A DNA stretch of 51,721 nt from an uncultured Eubacteriales bacterium (GTDB taxonomy: Bacteria; Bacillota; Clostridia; Christensenellales; Aristaeellaceae): NCBI GenBank assembly GCA_902765735.1, contig CACXBB010000036.1, positions 1 to 51,721 on the forward strand, read 5' to 3'. Of this stretch, positions 24,551 through 32,849 are shown in pieces. The notes below the pieces were generated by a model. The model did not search any database and was not told where the DNA came from. It saw only the letters and a list, made by a program, of their open reading frames with translations. Position numbers and translations under genes: made by a program. Each line of letters opens with the position of its first letter. Within the stretch, counting starts at the first letter, position 1.

Positions 24551-25282
24551 TTAAAGAAACGGTTCCTTGCCGGTTCGGTGAATCTGGATTTCGTCGATCA
24601 CGCCGCAGTGGCGGTGCTCGATCAGGAAGGCCGCCAGCTCGGCGATCTCCTCCGGGACGATCATGCCCTCCTCGGTGAGGTCCGGCCGGGCGACGTGCAC
24701 CATGTCGGTGAACACCCCGCCGGGGGAGATCACGTGCACCCGGATGCCCTCCGGGGCCACCTCCTTCGCCAGTGCCTTCGACATGCCCAGCAGCGCGTGC
24801 TTCGAGGCCGCGTAGGCCGACTGCCGCGCGTAGCCCTTGTGGGACACCACCGAGCCGATGTTGATGATGGTCGGGCTCTCCGACTTTCGCAGAAGCGGCA
24901 GGCAGCGCTGACACAGTATGAACGGCACGCGGGCGTTGATGGCCATGATGCGGTCGTACTCCTCGAGGGTCGTCTCCTCGAAGGGACGGTTGAGCGCCAT
25001 GCCCGCGTTGTTGATGAGCACGTCCAGGCCCTTGAAGTGGCCCTCCAGTATGTGCATCACGTCGTCGATGCCCTTCTGGGTCGTCAGGTCCGCCGGGAGC
25101 ACCAGCATGTCCAGCGGGCGGCCCGTCAGCGCCGCGGTGCGCATCAGCTTGCCCGCGTCCCGGCCCGCCAGCGCCAGCTTCATGCCCGATTCCGCCAGCC
25201 GCAGGGCGATCGCCCGCCCGATGCCCCCGCCCGCGCCCGTGATCAGGGCGCGCTTGCCGGTAAGATCAATGGTCTTTAGCAT
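24551..25282 (-). CDS. Short-chain dehydrogenase/reductase
   Basis: The 243-residue protein is a classical SDR. The nucleotide-binding motif is 'TGAGGGIG' (15-22), 'NNAG' is at 91-94, and the catalytic set is Ser144, Tyr157 and Lys161, with 'SPGGVFTDM' after it. Arg41 after the second strand hints at NADP(H) preference. The C-terminal residues 'VIDEIQIHRTGKEPFL' match a subgroup annotated only generally as SDR oxidoreductase. The substrate is unknown. It precedes the pyrophosphatase gene in one operon and follows the class II aldolase gene across heptamer element 3. ATG 25282 follows AAAAAGGAG. Confidence 0.9.
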   Translation of the reverse strand: MLKTIDLTGKRALITGAGGGIGRAIALRLAESGMKLALAGRDAGKLMRTAALTGRPLDMLVLPADLTTQKGIDDVMHILEGHFKGLDVLINNAGMALNRPFEETTLEEYDRIMAINARVPFILCQRCLPLLRKSESPTIINIGSVVSHKGYARQSAYAASKHALLGMSKALAKEVAPEGIRVHVISPGGVFTDMVHVARPDLTEEGMIVPEEIAELAAFLIEHRHCGVIDEIQIHRTGKEPFL

Positions 25283-25303
25283 AGATACTCCTTTTTCGGA
25301 GAG

Positions 25304-25487
25304 AGTGGAGAGTGCAGAGTGCAGTTATGGTAGAAATCCTGAACGCTTCGCTACGCCTTCGGCCACGGATTTCTTTTGATTATAGGGTTACGGCTCGTCG
25401 TTCAATCATCGTAATCAGAGTTTCAATCAGAACAAATCCCGAAGGGATTTGAACCGAAACTCCACTCTCCACTCTTCACTCTCCACT
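25304..25487 (-). repeat. Heptamer-array intercistronic element 3 (aldolase-SDR)
   Basis: Read along the transcript (minus strand), units AGTGGAG, AGTGAAG, AGTGGAG, AGTGGAG (complement of 25460-25487) begin 2 bp after the aldolase stop codon. The complementary array CTGCACT, CTGCACT, CTCCACT (complement of 25304-25324) ends about 10 bp before the SDR ribosome binding site. The interior holds hairpins CAAATCCC-GAA-GGGATTTG (25433-25451) and GAAATCC/GGATTTC (25333-25373). The 25283-25489 gap contains no gene. Confidence 0.88.
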
Positions 25488-25489
25488 CT

Positions 25490-26392
25490 CTATCCCAGTA
25501 CCCTCGCGTCTCCCGCGGTGTGCAGGAAATCGCGGATGAGCTCGCGGCAGCGGGTGTAGACCTGTTCGCGGGCGTATTCGGCGTCGTTGCGTTCGCGCAT
25601 GGCGCGCTCATAGGGCTGGCGAAGCTCGGTGCCCACGTTGATCTTGGCGATGCCGGCCCTGATGCCCCGGGTGATGTAGTCATTTTCGATGCCGGAGCCG
25701 CCGTGCAGCACCAGCGGGATGTCGAGGGCGGCGCGGAGTTCGGCGATGCGGTCGATGTCCAGCCGCGCGGCGGGCTTCTTCTGGTCCTTGAGGTTGTCGG
25801 CAATCGCCCCGTGGACGCTGCCCACCGCCACGGACAGCCAGTCGCAGCCGCTGCCCTCGACGAATGTGCGGGCGTCGGCCACCTCGGTGAAGCCCAGCTT
25901 CTTTTCGAAGATTTCGTCATAGGGGATCGTGGCCTGGCTGGTCTCGTGGCCCATCACCGCGCCCAGCTCCGCCTCCACGGGGATGCCCGCGGCGTGGGCG
26001 ATATCCGCCACGGCCTTTGTCGCGGCGATGTTGCCCGCAAGGTCCAGCCGCGAGGCGTCCACCATTACCGACTGATAGCCGGCTTTGATGGCCCGATGGA
26101 TCAGGGACAGGTAGTCCACCGCCAGGTGGTCCTCGTCGATCACCGGCACGTGGTCCAGGTGCAGCAGCGTGTGGCCCGCCACCGCGTATTTGGCGTACTC
26201 CTCCGCGATGCGCTCCAGGCTCACCGCCTCGAACTTCTCCCACTCCAGCCGCGCGACCTGTATCATCGCCACGCTGTCCTCGTCGGCGACCGCCTGCGCG
26301 ATGGGTTTGAGCATCGGGAGATAGGGCACGTTAAAGGCCGGCACCACCAGAGCGTTTTCAAACGCCTTGCGAACCGTGGTCTTTGCATCCAT
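25490..26392 (-). CDS. Class II (zinc) ketose-bisphosphate aldolase
   Basis: The 300-residue TIM-barrel protein of the Fba/GatY/KbaY type carries 'LLHLDHV' near residue 78 (catalytic Asp and first metal His), 'EAELGAVMG' near 140, 'SVAVGSVHGA' near 187 (metal His), and 'LVLHGGSGI' near 226 (metal His). Members cleave fructose-1,6- or tagatose-1,6-bisphosphate or related ketose phosphates. The exact substrate is not evident and no partner sugar kinase adjoins it. ATG 26392 is chosen over GTG 26401 because AAGGAG is then 8 bp away. Confidence 0.9.
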   Translation of the reverse strand: MDAKTTVRKAFENALVVPAFNVPYLPMLKPIAQAVADEDSVAMIQVARLEWEKFEAVSLERIAEEYAKYAVAGHTLLHLDHVPVIDEDHLAVDYLSLIHRAIKAGYQSVMVDASRLDLAGNIAATKAVADIAHAAGIPVEAELGAVMGHETSQATIPYDEIFEKKLGFTEVADARTFVEGSGCDWLSVAVGSVHGAIADNLKDQKKPAARLDIDRIAELRAALDIPLVLHGGSGIENDYITRGIRAGIAKINVGTELRQPYERAMRERNDAEYAREQVYTRCRELIRDFLHTAGDARVLG

Positions 26393-26443
26393 ATCGATCA
26401 CTCCTTCGGTTGTTTATCATTATAATCTTCCGCTTATGCTCTG

Positions 26444-26926
26444 TCAATCGTCGGGCGTCTCCCGAACGGTGACGGAGCGCTTCATGCCGTAGACGTAATA
26501 CTGGATGTGGTAGCTGCGCGCGACGGGCAGGGCCGCCAGCGACACCAGCTTGACGTTGACGGTGCCCGTGCTGCGCCCCGGGACGGTGCTGCCCTCGCCG
26601 GTGATGGAGTACACCGCCACGTCGCCCACGCCGCCCTCGACGTTGACGCTGATCCACTCCGCCGGGAACAGCCCCCGGTTCGACAGCGTGATGGTCACGT
26701 CCTCCAGGCGGCAGTCGGCGGGGTCCTCCGGCAGCGCATTGGAGAATAACTGCGGCGCGCCGGTGGAGAGCACGCTCAATATCGAGGCGTAGGCCTTCGG
26801 ATACTCCGCCGCGCTGGCCGTCATGACGTCCAGCCGGGCGCTCAGCGTGCCGCCCGTCAGAAACAGCGCCGTCAGCATCGCCATGACCAGAAAAACCGAA
26901 CCCAGTATCATCGTGGATTTGCGCAT
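26444..26926 (-). CDS. Membrane-anchored protein of unknown function
   Basis: The 160-residue protein has one N-terminal hydrophobic segment (residues 7-28, 'STMILGSVFLVMAMLTALFL') preceded by MRK. It is probably a signal anchor with the remainder outside. The external part is predicted beta-rich ('VTITLSNRGLFPAEWISVNV' near 78, 'GTVNVKLVSLAALP' near 120) and resembles an immunoglobulin-like or FxLD-type sandwich, although I cannot assign a family. GGAGGG lies upstream of ATG 26926. It precedes the aldolase gene by 51 bp on the same strand. Confidence 0.7.
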   Translation of the reverse strand: MRKSTMILGSVFLVMAMLTALFLTGGTLSARLDVMTASAAEYPKAYASILSVLSTGAPQLFSNALPEDPADCRLEDVTITLSNRGLFPAEWISVNVEGGVGDVAVYSITGEGSTVPGRSTGTVNVKLVSLAALPVARSYHIQYYVYGMKRSVTVRETPDD

Positions 26927-27021
26927 GCACAGCCCTCCGAAACGCCATGATTGTCCGCAGCTTTATTTTACCATATTTTTTCCGCGGCATCAAGGCTGCC
27001 TTATTTTTATTGATTATCCAC

Positions 27022-27050
27022 TTGCACTTTTACGGGAAGTGGTGTATAAT
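27022..27050 (+). promoter_or_regulatory. Promoter of the ferredoxin gene
   Basis: TTGCAC (27022-27027) and TATAAT (27045-27050) are 17 bp apart, 33 bp before the start codon at 27083. The rest of the 26927-27067 spacer is AT-rich with no other feature. Confidence 0.8.
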
Positions 27051-27082
27051 GGTTCCATCATCAAAACATGGAGGTATTTATC

Positions 27083-27253
27083 ATGGCATATGCGATCAGT
27101 GACGAATGTGTGGCCTGCGGCGCCTGCGCCGAGGAGTGTCCCGTTTCCGCCATCAGCGAAGGCGACGGCAAGTATGTGATCGACGCTGACACCTGCGTTT
27201 CCTGCGGTGCCTGCGCGGGCGTCTGCCCCGTCGGTGCTCCTGCCGAGGCGTAA
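27083..27253 (+). CDS. 2[4Fe-4S] ferredoxin, clostridial type
   Basis: The protein has 56 residues, the length of classical clostridial ferredoxin. Two CxxCxxCxxxCP motifs are complete: Cys9, 12, 15, 19 and Cys38, 41, 44, 48. It carries low-potential electrons in the cytoplasm and is a natural partner for the hydrogenase at 45346-49526. The ATG at 27083 has GGAGG at 27070-27074; an ATG at 27068 precedes that site and is rejected. It is a single-gene transcript with its own promoter and terminator. Confidence 0.96.
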   Translation: MAYAISDECVACGACAEECPVSAISEGDGKYVIDADTCVSCGACAGVCPVGAPAEA

Positions 27254-27293
27254 ATCGGTTAATGACCGTCCGGAAGGAACGATCGGGACGCTG

Positions 27294-27329
27294 AAAACCC
27301 TGCATTTCCGAGGAGATGCAGGGTTTTTT
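27294..27329. terminator. Bidirectional terminator between ferredoxin and the sugar operon
   Basis: AAAACCCTGCAT (27294-27305) pairs with ATGCAGGGTTTT (27316-27327), and T-rich sequence follows on both strands. It ends the ferredoxin transcript on the plus strand and probably the nine-gene sugar operon, whose last stop codon is at 27360, on the minus strand. Confidence 0.9.
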
Positions 27330-27359
27330 GTTACCGTTGATGACGCATCATCCAGCCGC

Positions 27360-27803
27360 TCACATGACGCCCTTTTGCAGTATGATGCAGCCGTAGGGCT
27401 GGCGCTCGCTGGTGGAGATGGTGATGTAGGCCTTCATGGCCTTGTCGTAGAACTTCGAGCGCTCGATGGTGCCGATGCAGGCGGTATCGTAGCCGTGCTT
27501 CGCCACGGTGGCCTTCACCGCGTCCCACACGGGGTTCGTCTCCACCACCACGCCGGAGTCCGCGTCCGGCACGATGTACTGTATGGGCTGCTTTTCATAC
27601 TCCACGTCCAGCGGCACGAGCTGGAGGATGGCGTCGAGCATCTCCACCGAGCCCACGCCCTTGGCCTGGATGCTGACCCCGTTGGGGCACTTGGTGACGT
27701 GCGGATAGAAGTGATCCGCGATGACGATCAAATCGCCGTGGCCGGTATCGGCCAGGGCCTTCAAAAGATCGGAACCGATGATGTCGGGAATCCCTCGAAG
27801 CAT
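27360..27803 (-). CDS. RbsD/FucU family sugar mutarotase
   Basis: The 147-residue protein matches the RbsD/FucU fold. It shows 'IPDIIGSDLLKALADTGHGD' at the N-terminus with the conserved His in 'TGHGDLIVIADHFYP' and 'NGVSIQAKGVGSVEMLDAIL' in the middle. 'FYDKAMKAYITISTSERQPY' near the C-terminus carries the conserved aromatic pocket. The length is typical of FucU (L-fucose mutarotase). It interconverts anomers of the imported sugar for the isomerase. It is the last gene of the operon, 12 bp after the kinase. AAGGAGG precedes ATG 27803. Confidence 0.88.
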   Translation of the reverse strand: MLRGIPDIIGSDLLKALADTGHGDLIVIADHFYPHVTKCPNGVSIQAKGVGSVEMLDAILQLVPLDVEYEKQPIQYIVPDADSGVVVETNPVWDAVKATVAKHGYDTACIGTIERSKFYDKAMKAYITISTSERQPYGCIILQKGVM

Positions 27804-27815
27804 GTCTATTCCTCC

Positions 27816-29291
27816 TTACATTCTCACGCGGCGCACGGCGTCCTGCCACAGCGCGTACTTCTCGTTGCGAACCGCCGCGGTCATGTCCGGCGCGTAGGAC
27901 GTGCGCTTCAATACGTTGAAAACCTCTTCGTGATACAGCCCGCAGGCCAACCCAGCGGCCCAGGCGGCGCCGATGCCCGAGAGCTCCTCGGAATCGGGGA
28001 TGCGCACCGGGATGCCCAGCATGTCGGACTGGAACTGCATCAGCCAGGCGTTGCGGGTCGGGCCGCCGTCCACGCGCAATTCGCCGATGGGCGTGCCGGC
28101 GCTCTCGCCCATGGCCTTCACGATGTCGGTGATCTGAAGGGCGATGCACTCCAGCGCCGCGCGGACCACCTCGTTTTTGCCGGTGGTGCGGCTCATGCCC
28201 ACGATGGCGGCGCGGGCGTCGCTGTCCCAGTAGGGCGCGCCGAGGCCGGAGAAGGCCGGCACCAGGCAGCACCTGTCGCCGGGGTTGGCGGCGCGGGCCA
28301 GCGCCTCGGTCTCGCCGGGGCTGTCGATGAGCTTTAAATCGTCCTTCAGCCAGGTGATCACCGCGCCGGTGTAGTTGATGTTGCCCTCCAGCACGTAGTT
28401 GACTTTCCCGCCGATCTTCCACGCCAGACTGGTCACCACGCCCAGGTCCGAGAACACAGGCTTTTCGCCGATGTTCATCATGATCGAGGAGCCGGTGCCG
28501 TAGGTGGCCTTGGTCATGCCGGGCTTCAGGCACCCCTGCCCGAACAGCGCGCCGTGGCTGTCGCCCAGCGCGGCGCGGATGGGGATGGGCCTGTCCAGCC
28601 AGCCCATGAAGTCCGTCTCGCCGTAGTCGCCGTCGGAATCGGTGACCGTCGGCATGCACTTCGGGTCGATGCCGAAAAGCGCAAGCAGTTCATCGTCCCA
28701 CGCAAGGGTGTTGATGTTGAAAAGCTGGGTGCGGGAGGCGTTGGAGTAGTCCGTCTGATGGCGTGCGCCGCCGGTCAGGTGGTACACCAGCCAGCTGTCG
28801 ATCGTGCCCACGCAGATCTCGCCGCGCTTAGCCCTGTCGGCCACGCCCTCGACGTTCCGCATGATCCACGAAAGCTTCGCCGCCGGGAAGTATGGCGACA
28901 GCGGGATGCCCGTCTTCCGCCGCACCGTCTCCCCGAAGCCCCGCTTCTCCAGCGCGTCGCAGATGGCCGCGCCCCGGGCGCACTGCCACACGATGGCGTT
29001 GTACACGGGTTTGCCGGTGGCGCGGTCCCACGCCACGGAGGTCTCCCGCTGGTTGCTCAGGCCCAGCGCGGCGATGGCGGCCCTGTCGATGCCCGCCTTC
29101 GCCACCACGTCCTTCGCCACCTGCACGGTGTTGCGCAGGATCTCCTCCGGGTCGTGCTCCACCCAGCCCTTTTCGTCGATGATCTGCCGGTGCGGCCGGT
29201 CCGCGCGGCACACCAGCGCGCCGCTGTCGTCAAACAGCAGCGCCTTGGTGCCCTGGGTGGATTGATCGATGGATAAGATGTATCGGTTCAT
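27816..29291 (-). CDS. FGGY-family carbohydrate kinase
   Basis: This encodes 491 residues with the two-domain FGGY fold. The phosphate-1 loop is 'IDQSTQGTKALLFD' (8-21). 'NAIVWQCARG' is near 98, the adenosine region has 'GELRVDGGPTRNAWLMQFQS' near 395, and 'EELSGIGAAWAAGLA' follows near 430. It resembles glycerol and pentulose kinases and should phosphorylate the ketose made by the isomerase. In the transketolase route for D-apiose this step is apulose kinase; the match is by operon logic only. ATG 29291 is preferred to ATG 29297 by spacing from a weak GGA, but both remain possible. Confidence 0.88.
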   Translation of the reverse strand: MNRYILSIDQSTQGTKALLFDDSGALVCRADRPHRQIIDEKGWVEHDPEEILRNTVQVAKDVVAKAGIDRAAIAALGLSNQRETSVAWDRATGKPVYNAIVWQCARGAAICDALEKRGFGETVRRKTGIPLSPYFPAAKLSWIMRNVEGVADRAKRGEICVGTIDSWLVYHLTGGARHQTDYSNASRTQLFNINTLAWDDELLALFGIDPKCMPTVTDSDGDYGETDFMGWLDRPIPIRAALGDSHGALFGQGCLKPGMTKATYGTGSSIMMNIGEKPVFSDLGVVTSLAWKIGGKVNYVLEGNINYTGAVITWLKDDLKLIDSPGETEALARAANPGDRCCLVPAFSGLGAPYWDSDARAAIVGMSRTTGKNEVVRAALECIALQITDIVKAMGESAGTPIGELRVDGGPTRNAWLMQFQSDMLGIPVRIPDSEELSGIGAAWAAGLACGLYHEEVFNVLKRTSYAPDMTAAVRNEKYALWQDAVRRVRM

Positions 29292-29314
29292 AGTCATTTT
29301 CCATTCTCAATTTA

Positions 29315-30244
29315 TCAGAGATTCTCTCTGACGGTCTTTGCGATTCCCTCCGCGTCGAGCCCGTAGTGCGCAAACACCTCTTTGGAGGTGCCGGTGATCA
29401 CGGGGGCGTCGGGCAGGGCGAGGTTTAAGACCTTCTTGGGGTCGTTGGCGCCAATGACCTGCGAGACCATGCTGCCCAGCCCGCCGAAGGGGGAGTGCTC
29501 CTCCACGGTCACGACCAGCTTTACACCCTTGGCGGCATTGAGCAGGCCGGCGGCGTCGAGGGGCTTGACGCAGTACATGTCCAGCACGGTAGCGGAGATG
29601 CCCTGTGTTTTTAATAGCGCCGCCGCGTCCGCCGCGGGCTTGACCATCTCGCCGCAGGCCACGATCAAAGCGTCGGAGCCCTCGCAGACCGTGGTGGCTT
29701 TGTCCATCTCGAAGGGGCAGTTGCCCTCCGCATAGACGTCCTCCACGGCGTTGCGGCCGAGGCGGATGTAGGCGGGGGATTCGTCCTTCAACAGCGCCTC
29801 GAACAGGCACCGGGTCTGGAAGCGGTCGGAGGGCAGGTAGACACGCATGTTCGGGATGGCCGACATGGCCGCGATGTCCTGCGCGGAGTGGTGGCTCATG
29901 CCCAGCGCGCCGTAGCTGACGCCGCCGGAGATGCCGATGAGCTTGACGTTGGTGTTGGAGTAGGCGCAGTCCACCTTGGCCTGCTCGTAGCTGCGGGTGG
30001 AGACGAAGGAGGCGGGGGAGGCCGCGTAGGGCTTTTTGCCGCACTTCGCCAGGCCCGCGGCGATGCCCACCAGGTCTTGCTCGGCGATGCCGACCTCCAC
30101 GAACTGTGCCGGGAACTCCTTGGCGAACGGGGCCAGCGACGCGGAGCCGCGGGAATCGCTGCACAGCACCACGACGTCCCTATCTACTCTCGCATGCTCG
30201 GAAAGCACTTCGCAGGCGATCTGACGATTCGTAATCTTGTTCAT
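29315..30244 (-). CDS. Transketolase-like enzyme, C-terminal subunit
   Basis: The 309-residue protein corresponds to the pyrimidine-binding and C-terminal domains of transketolase. It shows 'FVEVGIAEQDLVGIAAGLA' (50-68) with the catalytic Glu that activates thiamine pyrophosphate. 'GISGGVSYGALGMSHHSAQD' is near 108 and 'VVTVEEHSPFGGLG' is near 225. The N-terminal half is the next gene upstream, separated by 1 bp. Split transketolases are frequent in catabolic operons, including apulose-4-phosphate (AptAB) and sulfofructose (SqwGH) transketolases. ATG 30244 has AAGGAGG within the end of the partner gene, so the subunits are translationally coupled. Confidence 0.9.
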   Translation of the reverse strand: MNKITNRQIACEVLSEHARVDRDVVVLCSDSRGSASLAPFAKEFPAQFVEVGIAEQDLVGIAAGLAKCGKKPYAASPASFVSTRSYEQAKVDCAYSNTNVKLIGISGGVSYGALGMSHHSAQDIAAMSAIPNMRVYLPSDRFQTRCLFEALLKDESPAYIRLGRNAVEDVYAEGNCPFEMDKATTVCEGSDALIVACGEMVKPAADAAALLKTQGISATVLDMYCVKPLDAAGLLNAAKGVKLVVTVEEHSPFGGLGSMVSQVIGANDPKKVLNLALPDAPVITGTSKEVFAHYGLDAEGIAKTVRENL

Positions 30245-30245
30245 A

Positions 30246-31070
30246 TCAGAGCACCTCCTTTTCGTGCGCTTCCAGGTCCTTCATGATCTGCTCGTATTCC
30301 TCAGCGGTGGGCACATGGTGGTGCCAGCCCGCCTTGTTCTCCATGACGGGGGAGCCCTTGCCCTTTACGGTATTCGCCACGATCAGCGTGGGCTTGCCCT
30401 TCACGGTCCTTGCTTCGTCAAACGCTGCGTTCATGGCGTCGATGTCGTTGCCGTCCACCGACAGCACGTTCCAGCCGAAGGCCTTGAAGCGCGCCTCCAC
30501 CGAATCCTGGTGCATGACCTCCTCGGTGGTGCCGGAGATCTGGAGGCGGTTGCGGTCCACCACGGCGCACAGGTTGTCCAGCGCATACTGGGTCGCGCTC
30601 ATCGCGCCCTCCCAGACGCTGCCCTCGGCCAGCTCGCCGTCGCCCATCACCACGTAGGTGCGGGAGGGGCGGCCGTCCATCTTCTGCGCCAGCGCCATGC
30701 CCACCGCCACCGGCAGGCCGTGGCCCAGGGAGCCGGAGTTCATCTCGATGCCGGGCAGCTTGTTGTTGGGGTGTCCGATGAACTTCGAGCCGAACTGGCT
30801 GTACTCCTTGATGACCTGTTCGATTGGGAAGAAGCCCTTCTCCGCCAGCACCGCGTAGAGCGCCTCCACACAGTGGCCCTTGGAGAGCACGAACATGTCG
30901 CGGTTCGGGTCGTTCCGGTTCTCCGGGGAGATGTTCATGGCGTGGAAGTACAGGCTCACCATGGTCTCCATCACGCTCATGTCGCCGCCGATGTGCCCCG
31001 CCTTGCCGGCCATGATCATCTCGACCACGTCGCGGCGGAGCTTGTAACTTAATGCCTTGAGATTTTGCAT
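30246..31070 (-). CDS. Transketolase-like enzyme, N-terminal (TPP-binding) subunit
   Basis: The 274-residue protein is equivalent to the diphosphate-binding domain of transketolase. It shows 'SKGHCVEALYAVLAEKGF' near 65, 'GSLGHGLPVAVGMALAQ' near 114, and the TPP/metal motif 'GDGELAEGSVWEGAMSA' near 145, ending in 'VVDRN' about 25 residues later. With the downstream subunit it would transfer a two-carbon ketol unit to an aldose phosphate. ATG 31070 follows AAGGAG; the longer frame reads through repeat DNA. A 339-bp repeat-filled gap separates it from the isomerase gene. Confidence 0.9.
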   Translation of the reverse strand: MQNLKALSYKLRRDVVEMIMAGKAGHIGGDMSVMETMVSLYFHAMNISPENRNDPNRDMFVLSKGHCVEALYAVLAEKGFFPIEQVIKEYSQFGSKFIGHPNNKLPGIEMNSGSLGHGLPVAVGMALAQKMDGRPSRTYVVMGDGELAEGSVWEGAMSATQYALDNLCAVVDRNRLQISGTTEEVMHQDSVEARFKAFGWNVLSVDGNDIDAMNAAFDEARTVKGKPTLIVANTVKGKGSPVMENKAGWHHHVPTAEEYEQIMKDLEAHEKEVL

Positions 31071-31099
31071 ATATACTCCTTCATCCTTTGGGATTATTG

Positions 31100-31400
31100 C
31101 CACCTCATCCGTCACAGCCTGCGGCTGTGCCACCTTCCCCTCAACGCACCGGCGTCCGCGCAAGCGGGCCGCCGGCAGCGCCGCGCTGGCATCCAAAGGA
31201 TGCAAGGCGACAATCCCGAATGGGATTGTCGGTTCGCCCAAAGGGCGAACTGCCGACGTCGGAAATCGAAGATTTACCGACGCGGCACCGCGCGTGCGCC
31301 GTCCTTTGCTTTCCTCTCAAGGGGAAGACTGTTGGAGTTACCGCGCGGCAGCTTGCCTTCCCCTTGAGGGGAAGGTGGCGCGTAGCGCCGGATGAGGTGG
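31100..31400. repeat. Inverted two-hairpin repeats bounding a multi-hairpin insert inside the sugar operon
   Basis: The left end has CCACCTCATCCGTC, hairpin CACAGCC-TGC-GGCTGTG (31113-31129) and CCACCTTCCCCTCAA. The right end, inverted, has GCCTTCCCC/AGGGGAAGG (31355-31375), hairpin GGCGC-GTA-GCGCC (31377-31389) and GGATGAGGTGG (31390-31400). Between them lie short hairpins with 3- or 4-nt loops: GCATCC-AAA-GGATGC, GACAATCCC/GGGATTGTC with loop GAAT, and GTTCGCCC-AAA-GGGCGAAC. The 31071-31409 gap contains no gene. Confidence 0.88.
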
Positions 31401-31409
31401 CTTCTCTGC

Positions 31410-32834
31410 TCACACCTCGTCAAACACCACGTCTTCGCCGTGCAGATACGCCTTGACTTTATCCTCGATGGGGTCATAGAGGTCGGGCCTGACGCCAATA
31501 TACTTGCACGCCTCGTACACCACGGGCACCACGTCGCCGTGGATGGCGGCCACATGGTGGATATAGGGGCCCTCGACCACCTTGGCCTCGAGGCGCTTTA
31601 AGTTATTGACCTCGACCCACACGTAGGTGCCGCGGGTCCAGGGGCCGTCGATGCCGCGGGCGTGGCCGAGCAGTATGGAATACTCGCCGTCGTCGCCGTC
31701 GAAGCGCACCAGGCTCATGGGGCCGTGCTTGGCCTCGGCGGACACCGCGCCGTTCTGGGGGAAGGCCACCGGCACGCAGATGGAGGGCTTCTCCTTCGCA
31801 ACGCTGATGGGCCACGGGCCGCAGTGCTGCAGCAGCTCGCCGTTGTCGTTGTCGGGGTGGCGCACGGTCCAGTCGCTGAACATCACGCGGCGCTCGTTCA
31901 TCGAGGCGGCCTCGGCGATCAGCTGGGAGATGGCCCCGTGGATGTCCGTCTCGCACACCACCGGGATGCCCTCTTCGTTCAGTAGCGCGTTGGCGGCGCA
32001 GGGCATGATGTGGATCTCGTCCTGCAGGGCGTTCCAGCACTGTATGGCGACGGCGTTGCAGCCGTACTTCGTCGCCAGCGCCTTCATGGCCACCTTGAGC
32101 TCGGCCACGTTGCGCAGGTAGTTGTCCTCGATCTTGCAGGTCATGTTCTCCTTGCAATAGGCGACGACCTTGTCCACCTCGGTCTTCTCCTCGCGCCACT
32201 TGCGCATCTCGGCGTAGAGCTCCGGCAGCGGGATGGGGCTTAGCTGTATGTTGAACTTCTCCAGAAGCTCGCCCTCGTTGCACATGGTGCTCCAGAAGTC
32301 GAAGGGCCGCGGGCCGATCTGGAGGATGCGGGTGTGGCGGAACACCTTCACCACATTGCACACCGCCAGGAAGTCGCGCACGCCGCGCTCGAACTCCTTG
32401 TCCTCCAAATTGCAGTTGTTCATGTAGGTAAAGGGCACCTTGAAGCGCCTCAACACCTTGCCGGTGGCGAACAGGCCGCACTGGCTGTCGCGGAGGCGCA
32501 TGCCGTTTTTATCCGGGCGCTCGTCGCGGGGTCCCCACAGCAGCACCGGCACATTCAGCGCCTTCGCCAGCCGGGCGCACTCGTACTCGGTGCCGAAGTT
32601 GGCATGGGGGATGAACAGGCCGTCCACCTTCTCCGCCCTGAACTTCTCGATGATCTTCTCGAGGCCCGCGTCGTCGAACAGCAGGCCCTCGTCGTTGACG
32701 TCGTCGATGTCCACGAAGTCCACGTTCATCTCGCGCAGACGATTGGCGATCAGCCCGCGGAACTCCAGCGCCGCCGGGGCGCTGAATATCGAGCGCCGCG
32801 TGGGGGCGTAACCGATTTTGATATGTGCTGACAT
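31410..32834 (-). CDS. L-fucose/L-arabinose isomerase family protein
   Basis: This 474-residue protein has the general layout of the FucI/AraA fold: an N-terminal Rossmann-like domain ('DGLFIPHANFGTE' near 71, 'VPVLLWGPRDERPD' near 95), a middle domain ('ILQIGPRPFDFWS' near 169) and a C-terminal domain. Candidate metal-site acids and histidines sit in 'GIPVVCETDIHGAISQ' near 293 and 'HHVAAIHGDVV' near 438. It should convert an aldose to a ketose. It is distinct enough from canonical FucI that the substrate cannot be named. ATG 32834 follows AGAGGAG. Confidence 0.82.
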   Translation of the reverse strand: MSAHIKIGYAPTRRSIFSAPAALEFRGLIANRLREMNVDFVDIDDVNDEGLLFDDAGLEKIIEKFRAEKVDGLFIPHANFGTEYECARLAKALNVPVLLWGPRDERPDKNGMRLRDSQCGLFATGKVLRRFKVPFTYMNNCNLEDKEFERGVRDFLAVCNVVKVFRHTRILQIGPRPFDFWSTMCNEGELLEKFNIQLSPIPLPELYAEMRKWREEKTEVDKVVAYCKENMTCKIEDNYLRNVAELKVAMKALATKYGCNAVAIQCWNALQDEIHIMPCAANALLNEEGIPVVCETDIHGAISQLIAEAASMNERRVMFSDWTVRHPDNDNGELLQHCGPWPISVAKEKPSICVPVAFPQNGAVSAEAKHGPMSLVRFDGDDGEYSILLGHARGIDGPWTRGTYVWVEVNNLKRLEAKVVEGPYIHHVAAIHGDVVPVVYEACKYIGVRPDLYDPIEDKVKAYLHGEDVVFDEV

Positions 32835-32849
32835 TTGCTATCTCCTCTC

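Noticed and set aside
25490-26392. The class II aldolase as the missing aldolase of the sugar operon at 27360-37057.
   Set aside because: A bidirectional terminator, the ferredoxin gene and an unrelated gene lie between them, and the isomerase-kinase-transketolase set is complete without it.
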